DNA from: an uncultured Tissierellia bacterium
GTDB lineage: Bacteria > Bacillota > Clostridia > Tissierellales > Peptoniphilaceae
NCBI GenBank assembly: GCA_947278105.1
Contig: CAMYOR010000020.1
Span: 1 to 11,865 of the forward strand
DNA length: 11,865 nt
Direction: 5' to 3'
Shown here: piece after piece, positions 1 through 7,356 of the stretch
Position numbering within the stretch: the stretch's first letter is position 1
How the letters are laid out: each line of letters begins with the position of its first letter
Notes under the pieces: model-generated
What the model saw: only the letters and a program-made list of their open reading frames with translations
Told to the model about the DNA's origin: nothing
Database searches by the model: none
Made by a program: the position numbers and the translations under genes

Positions 1-39
1 CTTCCGGAGAGTGGCGCGCTTCCACTGCGCTAATGGCAC
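1..39 (-). tRNA. tRNA-Arg(CCG), 5' half, cut by the window edge
   Basis: Read on the minus strand from position 39, the sequence folds as the first half of a tRNA. It shows a 7-nt acceptor strand GTGCCAT (39-33), the TA linker, a D stem GCGC/GCGC (30-27 and 19-16) closed by a 7-nt loop AGTGGAA with the conserved A14, G18G19 and A21, a G26, then the anticodon stem 5' strand CCACT (14-10) and the loop CTCCGGA (9-3). The anticodon CCG (7-5) after the invariant U33 reads the Arg codon CGG. The last two visible bases, AG, start the matching 3' side of the anticodon stem. This loop is the same as in known bacterial tRNA-Arg(CCG). The T arm and 3' acceptor lie outside the window, so functionality cannot be judged. 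CGG codons do occur in the neighbouring genes, for example several in yfcE. Confidence 0.85.
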
Positions 40-57
40 AAAATTGATTAGGACATC

Positions 58-86
58 ATTATATCAAATGTAGGGGAAGAGCGCAA
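58..86 (-). promoter_or_regulatory. Promoter of the tRNA-Arg gene
   Basis: On the minus strand a perfect -10 box TATAAT (63-58) is preceded by exactly 17 bp and a partial -35 box TTGCGC (86-81). Initiation about 7 nt downstream of the -10 box would leave a leader of roughly 10 nt before tRNA base G1 at position 39. The position, spacing and perfect -10 box fit a sigma-A-type stable-RNA promoter. The -35 matches the consensus only in its first three bases plus partial context, so strength is inferred. Confidence 0.75.
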
Positions 87-96
87 AAAAGGGGAC

Positions 97-615
97 TTAA
101 TAGGTTGGGCCCGGATCTTCAAGGGCCAGTCGCTCCGCCTTGGGCGGGGCGCCCTTTTCTAAGGTGAGGAGGAGGGCGGAGGGAATATGGTCCCCGCGGG
201 GCCTTGTGGGCGAGCCGGGATTGATCCGCCAAATTCCATTTTCTTCTTCTAGAAGAAAACGGTGGGTATGGCCAAAGAGGACGATATCACAGTTCTTTTT
301 CTGCGCATTTTTACGCATTTTTTTGGCCCCGGCCTCTCCCGGATAGGTGTGTCCATGGATAAGAAAAAGCCCGTGGCCCTCCAGGCGGAGGACCCTTTCC
401 CGGGGGATGTCCCGCCTTAGAAAGTCATTGTTGCCAGCAACCATGATGATCGGAAGGGCCGGAAAAAGGCGGGCCAGGCCTTCCGCATCCTCTACAAAAT
501 CTCCCAGATGGATGACCCTATCCAGGCCCTGGCCGGAGAGAAGCTCTTCGACCAGAGCGGACAATTTGCGGATTGTGCCGTGGGTATCTCCCGTCACCAG
601 AAGGGTTTTACTCAT
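97..615 (-). CDS. YfcE/MJ0936-family metallophosphoesterase
   Basis: This is a 172-residue calcineurin-like phosphoesterase, the usual length for the YfcE/YsnB group. Visible metal-site motifs in order are GDTH (9-12), GD (38-39), GNND (61-64), HGH (87-89) and GHTH (115-118), which together form the two-metal centre of the family. Known relatives hydrolyse phosphodiester model substrates in the cytoplasm, but the physiological substrate is not settled. The start ATG lies 8 nt inside the end of rdgB (shared ATGAGTAA), with a GGGAGA Shine-Dalgarno site upstream, so translation is probably coupled. The rdgB-yfcE pairing matches ysnA-ysnB of Bacillus subtilis. It is the last protein gene of the nine-gene operon. 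No terminator follows it, and the tRNA-Arg promoter starts within 11 nt of the stop codon. The family is certain; the exact role is not. Confidence 0.9.
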   Translation of the reverse strand: MSKTLLVTGDTHGTIRKLSALVEELLSGQGLDRVIHLGDFVEDAEGLARLFPALPIIMVAGNNDFLRRDIPRERVLRLEGHGLFLIHGHTYPGEAGAKKMRKNAQKKNCDIVLFGHTHRFLLEEENGIWRINPGSPTRPRGDHIPSALLLTLEKGAPPKAERLALEDPGPTY

Positions 616-1219
616 GAATGTCTCCCAGGAAGGAACGGAAGGCCTGGGACCGGTGGGAGATTTTATTTTTTTCCTCCAGGGTCATCTCTGCCAGGGTCTT
701 TCCCTGATCAATCACATAGAAGACGGGATCATAGCCAAAGCCGCCTTCCCCCCGCCTCTCTTCCAGGATTCTGCCTTCTAGCCTTCCCTGATACTCGAAA
801 AGCTCTCCATTTTTGATAACAGCGATCACGGTCATAAAATAGGCATTGCGCTCCCCCATTTCAAGGCCGGTCATCCGCTTTAAAAGCTTGTTAATATTGT
901 CATCGTAGGTCGCATTTTCTCCGGCATAGCGAGCGGAATAAACACCGGGAAGATTGCGGATGGCGGGGACAAAAAGGCCCGTATCATCAGCGAGAATCCA
1001 GAATTGATCCGGATCCTCCCCCCTCGCCTTTAAAGCCTTGTAGAGCTCAATGACTTTGATTTCCGCATTGTCATTTAAGGTGCGGCCGGTTTCTTCGATT
1101 TCAAAGTCCCCCAGGCCCAGGTCATTTTTGGAAAGGACCTGAAACTTTTCCTGATCCAGCATCTGTGTTAGTTCGCGAACCTTATCCAGATTTCCGGTAG
1201 AAAGCACAATCTTCTGCAT
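608..1219 (-). CDS. rdgB: RdgB/HAM1 XTP/dITP diphosphatase
   Basis: This 203-residue cytoplasmic house-cleaning pyrophosphatase removes dITP, XTP and ITP from the nucleotide pool by hydrolysis to the monophosphate. Family signatures are STGN (7-10) with K13 and E16 for the phosphate site, ADDTGL (77-82) with the catalytic Asp pair 78-79, PGVYSARYAG (91-100), FGYDPVF (161-167) and EKNKISHR (183-190) near the C-terminus, in the normal order and spacing. The start has a strong AAGGAG site 6 nt upstream. Two positions depart from the usual family pattern: the metal-binding Glu of the ENA motif is Asp50 (LNDNA), and the usual VDAL after the catalytic Asp pair reads VPAI. It follows ligA after 56 nt containing no convincing terminator and overlaps yfcE by 8 nt. 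Placement beside ligase and helicase genes fits a role in avoiding base-analogue damage. Confidence 0.95.
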   Translation of the reverse strand: MQKIVLSTGNLDKVRELTQMLDQEKFQVLSKNDLGLGDFEIEETGRTLNDNAEIKVIELYKALKARGEDPDQFWILADDTGLFVPAIRNLPGVYSARYAGENATYDDNINKLLKRMTGLEMGERNAYFMTVIAVIKNGELFEYQGRLEGRILEERRGEGGFGYDPVFYVIDQGKTLAEMTLEEKNKISHRSQAFRSFLGDIHE

Positions 1220-1275
1220 AATTTCTCCTTCTGTGGCAAATTATTTCTTTTCCTGCCAGTCGCTTCTCGCCGCCA

Positions 1276-3318
1276 TCAGACCTTGGGAAGATACTTTTTT
1301 AGGAAGGCGGCAAGCTCCTCCCCTTCCATTATTTTTACCCCCAACGCCTGGGCTTTGTCTTTTTTTGAACCGGGCGCTTCGCCTGCCAGAAGAAGGTCCG
1401 TTTTTTTTGAAACCGACCCCCTCGCCTGGCCGCCCAGGCGGCGGACCCCCTCTTCCATTTGCTGGCGGGTAAAGCCTTCCATGGTCCCCGTGACGACGAC
1501 TGACTTCCCCTCCAGGGGTCGGGGGCCTTCCTCCTCATCCTGGACCTCCTTCGGCCTTACTCCCTGGGCCAGAAGCCGGTCTAAAGAAGAAGAAATATGG
1601 GGATCGTGGAAAAACTCCACGATATTATAGGCCGTCACCGGGCCAATATCCGCCAGCTCTTCCAGGTCTTCCGTCCCGGCCTTCCTGAGATTCTCCAGAC
1701 TTTTAAAGTGGCCGGCCAGGTCCCGGGCCGCCGCTTCGCCCACCTCCGGGATCCCCAGGGCGTTTAAAAACCGGTCCAGGGGCGGGTTTTTGGAATTTTC
1801 AATGGCTTCGAGAAGATTTTGGGTTTTTTTCTCCTTAAAACCCTCAAGGGAGAGGAGATCTTTTTCTTTTAGCTTATAAAGGTCGGCCATTTCCCGCAAA
1901 CCCCGGCTGATAAAAAGCTCCAGGGTCTTTTCGGAGAGTCCTTCAATATCCATCCCCGCCCGACTGGCAAAATGGGTCAGCCGGGCCACCAGCTGGGGAA
2001 GGCAGGAAAGAGAGTTGGGACAGTAAATATGGACATTTTCCTGGACCAGTTCGCTCCCGCAGGCCGGGCAGAACTTGGGCTTTTCAATGGGCTGGGTCTT
2101 TCGGGCCGGATCGGGGACCACGCCTAGGATCTCGGGGATGACCTCGTTGGACCTTCGGATTAGGACCGAAGCCCCCAGCTCCAGGCCCTTTCTTTGAATA
2201 TCGTCAAAATTATTGAGGGTTGCCCGGGAGACGGTGGCTCCGGAAAGCTCCACCGGATCCACCAGGGCTGTTGGGGTGAGCTTTCCCGTCCTTCCCACAT
2301 TCCACCGGACCTCCCGCAAAATAGTCGTCCGCTCCTCCGCCTCGTATTTATAGGCCATGGCCCAGCGGGGAAACTTTGCCGTAAAGCCCAAAAATTCCCG
2401 GGTCTTAAGGTCATTGATCTTGATGACCACCCCGTCGGTGGCAACGTCCAGGTCATGGCGAAATTCCCCGATTTCATCAATGGCATCCATGATCTGGGGG
2501 ATGGTCCGGCAGACCTTCAGGTAGGGGTGCACCCGGAAGTGATTGTCCCTGAGAAACTGAAACATGGAAAGCTGGTCTGTAAAAAGGGGCTCTTCGCTGT
2601 AGCCCACGTTATAGATATAGGCATCGAGCCGGCGGGCGGCCGTTTCTCCGGGGTCCAGGTTGCGGATGGCTCCGGCGGCCCCGTTTCTAGGATTTTTCAG
2701 GGGAATCTCCGCCGTCTTATTGTACTCTTCTAGAGAAGAATAGGGCATCAGCCCCTCTCCCTGAACCTCGATCCTTCCCTGATAAGGGATCTTTAGAGGG
2801 ATAGAGCGGATCGTTCGGATCTGGGCAAGGACCATCTCCCCGACCTCTCCATTTCCTCGGGTCGTTGCCAGCTCCAGCTTTCCCTGGTTATAAGTAAGGT
2901 TGATGGTCAGGCCATCGAATTTTAGCTCTACCAGAAAAAGGAGGTCCGGAAGGGGGGCTTTTGGATTTTTTTGGTTATAGTCTTCGACGGCCTTCTGGCA
3001 CCTTGCGGCCCATGCCTCCACCTCTTCCCGGGTCCGGAGCTTTCCCAACGAATAGAGGGGGGCCAAATGGCGGTGCTTTTCAAAGCCCTCCAAAACCTCG
3101 CCGCCGACCCTTTTTGTCGGAGAATCAGAAAGGACGGTTCCTGTTTCCTTTTCCAGGTCAGAGAGCCGGTCATAGGCCCGGTCGTACTCCCGGTCGGAAA
3201 CAGAGGCATTGTCATAGGTATAATATTCCAGAGCCCACTGGTTTAACTGATCGATCAGGGCCCTCATTTCTTGGAGACGATTCTCTTTCTCGGGCATTTT
3301 TTCCCCATCCTTCCCCAT
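1276..3318 (-). CDS. ligA: NAD-dependent DNA ligase LigA
   Basis: This 680-residue protein is a full-length bacterial NAD+-dependent ligase, sealing nicks with 5'-phosphate and 3'-OH in replication and repair. Domains in order: the Ia NMN-binding region (about 1-75, YY 32-33, D42, Y45, D46); the adenylation domain with catalytic K133 in KFDG (133-136), NPRN (209-212) and DGVVIK (295-300); an OB fold (about 320-400); a Cys4 zinc finger (C417, C420, C433, C439); helix-hairpin-helix repeats (about 450-580); and a C-terminal BRCT domain (about 600-676). The chosen ATG starts 1 nt after the pcrA TGA with an AAGGAG site inside the end of pcrA; an internal Met8 is a weaker alternative. Unusual features are TRGNG (153-157) and GEM (160-162), where the family normally has TRGDG and GED, and SLGKL after HLAPLY. 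A8 and A7 runs occur in the BRCT coding part. pcrA-ligA adjacency is typical of Firmicutes. Confidence 0.97.
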   Translation of the reverse strand: MGKDGEKMPEKENRLQEMRALIDQLNQWALEYYTYDNASVSDREYDRAYDRLSDLEKETGTVLSDSPTKRVGGEVLEGFEKHRHLAPLYSLGKLRTREEVEAWAARCQKAVEDYNQKNPKAPLPDLLFLVELKFDGLTINLTYNQGKLELATTRGNGEVGEMVLAQIRTIRSIPLKIPYQGRIEVQGEGLMPYSSLEEYNKTAEIPLKNPRNGAAGAIRNLDPGETAARRLDAYIYNVGYSEEPLFTDQLSMFQFLRDNHFRVHPYLKVCRTIPQIMDAIDEIGEFRHDLDVATDGVVIKINDLKTREFLGFTAKFPRWAMAYKYEAEERTTILREVRWNVGRTGKLTPTALVDPVELSGATVSRATLNNFDDIQRKGLELGASVLIRRSNEVIPEILGVVPDPARKTQPIEKPKFCPACGSELVQENVHIYCPNSLSCLPQLVARLTHFASRAGMDIEGLSEKTLELFISRGLREMADLYKLKEKDLLSLEGFKEKKTQNLLEAIENSKNPPLDRFLNALGIPEVGEAAARDLAGHFKSLENLRKAGTEDLEELADIGPVTAYNIVEFFHDPHISSSLDRLLAQGVRPKEVQDEEEGPRPLEGKSVVVTGTMEGFTRQQMEEGVRRLGGQARGSVSKKTDLLLAGEAPGSKKDKAQALGVKIMEGEELAAFLKKYLPKV

Positions 3319-3319
3319 T

Positions 3320-5566
3320 TCAAGACTCCTTTTTCAGCGGGGCAAGGGAGGCGGAAAGCCTCTTGATGCCCTTTTGATCAAAGGCGATGGTCAGCTCATC
3401 GCCGTCTCTGGCGGGGGTGACCGAAACCACGGTCCCCCGGCCAAACTTCCGGTGGACGACCTTGTCCCCGACCCGAAATGAGCCGGTTAAGGCCGACTCT
3501 TCCCGGCGCTTCCTCTCCTGGACCATCCGGCGGATTTTGGATCTTTGAAGGTCGTAGGCCGCTTTTAGGCCCGGATTGGAAAATCCGCCCATGGGGCCGG
3601 TTTCCCAGGAAGGCCTTTCCCCTACTCTGGAGGAGAAGGGGGCGTCTTCCTCTTCTCTCTGAGTGATTTCAATGGTATCTTCCAGGTCGCCGATAAAGCG
3701 GGAGGGCCTTTGTCCCAAAAAGGTCCCGTAGACCCGCCGGGAGGAGGCTGAATAAAGGTAAAGCTTCTCCTCGGCCCGGGTCATGGCCACGTACATCAGC
3801 CTTCTTTCTTCCTCCAGTCCCCCCTCGTCCATGGATCTCTGGCTGGGGAAAAGTCCCTCTTCCAGGCCGACGATAAAGACCAGGGGAAACTCCAGGCCCT
3901 TGGCAGAGTGCATGGTCATAAGAAGGGCTCCCTTTTCTCTCGTCTCGGTCTTATCCAGGTCGGAGAGGAGGGAGAGGTTTTGCAGGTAATCAGAAATCGA
4001 AGCTTCTGGCTCTTCTTCTTCGTACTGGGCCACCGCCTGATAGAAAGAAAGCACATTTTCGATCCGGGCCTGGTCCTCCAGATTGTTGGAATTTTCCAAC
4101 ATAGCCTTGTAGCCGGATTTTTCATAGACCGCATCCAAAAAACTGGTGATGGGATCTTGGGTCCGGGAAATAAGATCTTCCATGACCCTACAAAAGGGCT
4201 GAAATTTTTTTAAAACTGCCGGAGAAAGGTCTCCAGAAAGGTCCGGGTCTCTTAAGGCATCGAGAAGAGAGAGGCCGTTTTCTCCAGCTAGGCGGGCCAG
4301 GGGCTCAAGGCTGGCGGGACCGATTCCCCTTTTGGGCTGGTTGATGACCCGGAGAAAGGAGACATCGTCCCGGGAGTTGACCGCAAGGTTCATATAGGCG
4401 ACCAGGTCCTTGATCTCTGCCCGGTCGTAGAATTTTAGGCCCCCGACAATCCGGTAGGGGATGGCCTGGCGGATCAGGGCCTCCTCGAAGGGCCGGGACT
4501 GAGCATTGGTCCGGTAGAGGATGGCCATGTCTTTATAGGGCCTCCCCTTTTCTCTTTCCTCCTCCATGACCTGGATGACCCGGGCCGCTTCTTCGTTTTC
4601 CGAGCCCGTTTCCTCGTAGGTTACCGGGGGGCCCGGGGGATTTTCCGTCCAGAGCCTCTTCTTTTTTCTTTCTGTATTTTTATCGATCAGAATATTGGCC
4701 GCTTCTAAGATTTTTTGAGTGGACCGGTAGTTTTGCTCCAGAAGGATAATCTGGGGAGCTGGGAAGTCTTTTTCAAAATTTAATATATTGGAAATGTCGG
4801 CTCCCCGCCAGCCGTAGATGGACTGGTCGGCATCACCGACCAGAAAAAGAGAGGTCTTGGGCCCGGCGAGAACCCGGATCAGATCATACTGGGCATGGTT
4901 GGTGTCCTGGTATTCATCAACAAAAAGATGGGAAAACTGGCTCCGATACTTCTCAAGGACGGGGGCCTCCTTTTTAAAAAGGTCCAGGGTTTTTAAAATG
5001 AGGTCATCAAAATCCAGGGCGTTATTCGCCTTCTTTTCCTTTTCGTAAAGGCCATAGACCTGGGCCTGAACTTCCTCGATGAAATTTGATGCCTCTGTTT
5101 TTGCCTCTTCGGGAGAGGTCCCCTGATTTTTTAATTTGGAAATGGCGGAAAGAAAGGAGGCCGGAGTAATGCCCCGGGACTGGACCTGAGCCTCCTTGCA
5201 AATTCTTTTGACCAGGGCTTTTTGATCCTGGCTGTCATAGATGGTAAAGGAGGAAGTATAGCCCAAGGGAGCGATCTCCCGCCGGAGGATCCGGGCACAG
5301 AGGGAGTGGAAGGTGCCGATCCACATGGAGTCAACGGGCCTTCCCAGGGCCTTGGCCACCCTTTCTTTCATTTCCCGGGCAGCTTTATTGGTAAAGGTGA
5401 AGGCAGCAATGGCCCAGGAGGGAACCTCCTCTTCCTGGATCAGGTAGGCGATTCTTTCAGTGAGGACGCGGGTTTTCCCCGATCCGGCTCCGGCCAGGAC
5501 CAGGAGGGAGGGGGCCTTGGAAAGGACGGCCTTTTTTTGCTGGGGGTTAAGATTTTCGAGATTCAT
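3320..5566 (-). CDS. pcrA: ATP-dependent DNA helicase PcrA (UvrD/Rep family)
   Basis: This 748-residue superfamily 1A helicase translocates 3' to 5' on single-stranded DNA. It serves in nucleotide excision repair, in removing RecA and transcription blocks, and in rolling-circle replication. Motifs seen: Walker A AGAGSGKT (25-32), motif Ia with FTNKAA (58-63), Walker B VDEYQD (216-221), motif III GDADQSIYGWRGAD (244-257), motif IV NYRS (279-282), motif V MTMHSAKGLEF (550-560) and motif VI EERRLMYVAMTRA (586-598). A flexible linker (about 632-690) leads to the Tudor-like C-terminal domain (about 697-745, VGDKVVHRKFGRG), which in PcrA binds RNA polymerase. Length and tail favour PcrA over Rep or AddA. 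The start ATG has a GAGG site 4 nt upstream, 28 nt after the PHP gene stop. The stop TGA is 1 nt before the ligA ATG, so the two are probably translationally coupled. Confidence 0.96.
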   Translation of the reverse strand: MNLENLNPQQKKAVLSKAPSLLVLAGAGSGKTRVLTERIAYLIQEEEVPSWAIAAFTFTNKAAREMKERVAKALGRPVDSMWIGTFHSLCARILRREIAPLGYTSSFTIYDSQDQKALVKRICKEAQVQSRGITPASFLSAISKLKNQGTSPEEAKTEASNFIEEVQAQVYGLYEKEKKANNALDFDDLILKTLDLFKKEAPVLEKYRSQFSHLFVDEYQDTNHAQYDLIRVLAGPKTSLFLVGDADQSIYGWRGADISNILNFEKDFPAPQIILLEQNYRSTQKILEAANILIDKNTERKKKRLWTENPPGPPVTYEETGSENEEAARVIQVMEEEREKGRPYKDMAILYRTNAQSRPFEEALIRQAIPYRIVGGLKFYDRAEIKDLVAYMNLAVNSRDDVSFLRVINQPKRGIGPASLEPLARLAGENGLSLLDALRDPDLSGDLSPAVLKKFQPFCRVMEDLISRTQDPITSFLDAVYEKSGYKAMLENSNNLEDQARIENVLSFYQAVAQYEEEEPEASISDYLQNLSLLSDLDKTETREKGALLMTMHSAKGLEFPLVFIVGLEEGLFPSQRSMDEGGLEEERRLMYVAMTRAEEKLYLYSASSRRVYGTFLGQRPSRFIGDLEDTIEITQREEEDAPFSSRVGERPSWETGPMGGFSNPGLKAAYDLQRSKIRRMVQERKRREESALTGSFRVGDKVVHRKFGRGTVVSVTPARDGDELTIAFDQKGIKRLSASLAPLKKES

Positions 5567-5594
5567 AGGGCCTCGCTTTTTCTCAGGGCCTTGC

Positions 5595-6323
5595 TCAGAG
5601 GCTAAAGCCCAGGTACTCTTCCAGCCGGGTCCAGGACCCGTTGATGACCAGCTCTTCCGGAAAATTTAGCTCCTCCAAAAGATCCTGGGTGGGAGAAAAA
5701 TCCCCCACGAGGGTGGAAAAGTGGGCATCCGTATTGCAAATGACGGGAAGCTTCATCTCCATGCAAAGGCGAAGATAGGTTTTGATGTTTTTTTTAGTCC
5801 CAATCCGGTTGGTCCCCTCAATCAGGGAAGCATTGTTGACCTCAATGGCAACGTGGTTTCTTCGGGCGGCCTGGAGAACTTTTTCATAGTCCAGGGGATA
5901 AGCGGAATCATCCGGATGGCCCAGGATGGTAATCTGGGGATGATGGTCCAGGGCATGGACGACGGCTTCGGTGTATTCTTCGATATCGCCCGTATCCTTT
6001 TGATAGCAGTTCCCATGGAGAGAGCAGATGACATAGTCGGTCATGTCCAAAAGGTCCTCTTCCATCAGCTCTCCCTTCCGGTTCAAAAGATTGGCTTCCA
6101 CACCTTTTAAGAGGCGGACCCCCTCCAGGTAGGGGGGAAGCACTTTAAGATTTCGCCAGAAGGCCAGGTTTGTGGTATGCCACATCCCATAGCCATGATC
6201 CGCAGTTCCTAAAATCTCCAGGCCTTTTTCCTTAGCCGCACGGGCGTTTTCCGTGACGGTGGAGTAGGCGTGGCCGGAAGCGATCGTATGGGTGTGAAGA
6301 TCCATGATGAAATGATAAGTCAT
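5595..6323 (-). CDS. PHP-domain phosphatase, YcdX type
   Basis: This 242-residue cytoplasmic protein has the polymerase-and-histidinol-phosphatase (PHP) fold. Metal-binding residues match the YcdX group, which holds three metal ions: DLHTHT (8-13, with H10 and H12), H18, ADH (41-43), E76 in GVEAN, H103 in SLHG, GHP (135-137), and D199 with H201 in NTDAH. Family knowledge supports phosphoesterase activity, but no physiological substrate is established for the group. The ATG at 6323 is preferred because it has a GAGG site 5 nt upstream and starts right before the first metal motif. An upstream start at 6374 would add 17 residues and overlap tsaD without a good ribosome site. It sits 25 nt after tsaD and 28 nt before pcrA in the same operon. 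A role in histidine synthesis is less likely, since no his genes are nearby and the motifs fit YcdX better. Confidence 0.88.
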   Translation of the reverse strand: MTYHFIMDLHTHTIASGHAYSTVTENARAAKEKGLEILGTADHGYGMWHTTNLAFWRNLKVLPPYLEGVRLLKGVEANLLNRKGELMEEDLLDMTDYVICSLHGNCYQKDTGDIEEYTEAVVHALDHHPQITILGHPDDSAYPLDYEKVLQAARRNHVAIEVNNASLIEGTNRIGTKKNIKTYLRLCMEMKLPVICNTDAHFSTLVGDFSPTQDLLEELNFPEELVINGSWTRLEEYLGFSL

Positions 6324-6348
6324 TTTTCCTCGATTTCTAATTGCCCTC

Positions 6349-7356
6349 TCAGCAGAGGCCGAGGTCGGGGTCAACGGTAAAGTTCAAGGGGCTAGAGCCC
6401 CGGTATTTGTACTGGTAGTATCCGGCGGCGCCAATCATGGCGGCGTTGTCGGTGCAGTATTCCATGGGAGGGACATAGAAGCTCACCCCTTCTTCCCGAC
6501 AAAGGGCTTCTAGAGATGCCCTTAATGGCCGGTTGGCGGCGACCCCTCCCGAAAGAGCAAAGGTCTTCATCCCGGTCTCGTGGATCAGCCGCCGGGATTT
6601 TTGGCTGAGGACATCAATCACTGCTTCCTGGAAAGAGGCTGCGACATCGGCAAGGTTGACCTTGTCCCCGACCTGGTCGGCGTGATGAAGGTAGTTGATG
6701 ACGGCGGTTTTTAGGCCAGAAAAAGAGAAATCGTACCCGTCTTCCCTGGCCAGCATGGCCCGGGGAAAGGCAATGGCCTGGGGATTTCCCTGGGCGGCCA
6801 GCTGCTGAATTTTAGGGCCCCCCGGATATCCCAGGCCCAGGAGCCGGGCAACCTTATCAAAGGACTCGCCGGCGGCATCATCCCGGGTGGTGCCGTATAC
6901 CTGGTAGGTGACATAGTCCTTGACCTGGGCAAGGTAGGTGTGTCCGCCGGAGACGACCAGGGTCAAAAAAGGGGGGGCCAGATCCGGGGCGGATAGGTAG
7001 TTAGCGGAGATATGTCCTTCCATGTGATTGACGCCGACAATGGGGATCCCCTCGGAAAAGGCGATGGCCTTTGCTGCTGCAACGCCCACAAGCAGGGCCC
7101 CCACCAGGCCCGGCCCCCGGGTCACGGAGACTAGATCCAGGTCCTTGGGGCTTTTTTTTGCTTTTTCAAAGGTCAGGGCGAGGATCCGGTTGATGGCTTC
7201 CAGGTGCATCCGGGAGGCAATTTCGGGAACCACCCCGCCAAACTTTTCATGGACGGGGATCTGGGTGGAAACAAGGCTGGCTAAGATGGTCCGCCCATCC
7301 TCTAGGATGGCGGCGGAAGTCTCGTCACAGGAGCTTTCCAGGGCTAAGTGAATCAT
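6349..7356 (-). CDS. tsaD: tRNA N6-threonylcarbamoyladenosine (t6A) transferase TsaD
   Basis: This is the catalytic subunit of t6A synthesis. TsaD transfers the threonylcarbamoyl group from threonylcarbamoyl-AMP to A37 of tRNAs that read ANN codons, working with TsaB and TsaE. The 335-residue length is typical. Visible features are the ASKHA N-terminal motif LALESSCDET (4-13), metal ligands H111 and H115 in HMEGH (111-115), the nucleotide-binding VSGGH (135-139), the GES motif (163-165), the LSGGVAAN loop (268-275) and the metal ligand D303 in CTDNAAM. The start ATG overlaps the rimI TGA as ATGA, with a GGAGG-type site just upstream in the rimI tail, so coupled translation is likely. TsaC/Sua5, which makes the threonylcarbamoyl-AMP precursor, is not in the window and should be encoded elsewhere. 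No unusual residues were seen. Confidence 0.97.
   Translation of the reverse strand: MIHLALESSCDETSAAILEDGRTILASLVSTQIPVHEKFGGVVPEIASRMHLEAINRILALTFEKAKKSPKDLDLVSVTRGPGLVGALLVGVAAAKAIAFSEGIPIVGVNHMEGHISANYLSAPDLAPPFLTLVVSGGHTYLAQVKDYVTYQVYGTTRDDAAGESFDKVARLLGLGYPGGPKIQQLAAQGNPQAIAFPRAMLAREDGYDFSFSGLKTAVINYLHHADQVGDKVNLADVAASFQEAVIDVLSQKSRRLIHETGMKTFALSGGVAANRPLRASLEALCREEGVSFYVPPMEYCTDNAAMIGAAGYYQYKYRGSSPLNFTVDPDLGLC

Noticed and set aside
1220..1275. Possible terminator in the ligA-rdgB gap
   Set aside because: Only a 5-bp TGGCA/TGCCA stem with a long loop and no T tract is present, so transcription is likely continuous.
1624..1629. Internal minus-strand TATAAT within ligA
   Set aside because: It is the codons for Tyr-Asn in a conserved helix-hairpin-helix region, and no -35 box lies at usable spacing.
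2194..2733. 179-codon plus-strand open frame opposite ligA
   Set aside because: It is antisense to an intact, conserved part of ligA, has no recognisable motif and no Shine-Dalgarno or promoter.
3219..3224. Plus-strand TATAAT opposite the ligA 5' end
   Set aside because: No matching -35 box or downstream plus-strand gene; a chance match in coding sequence.
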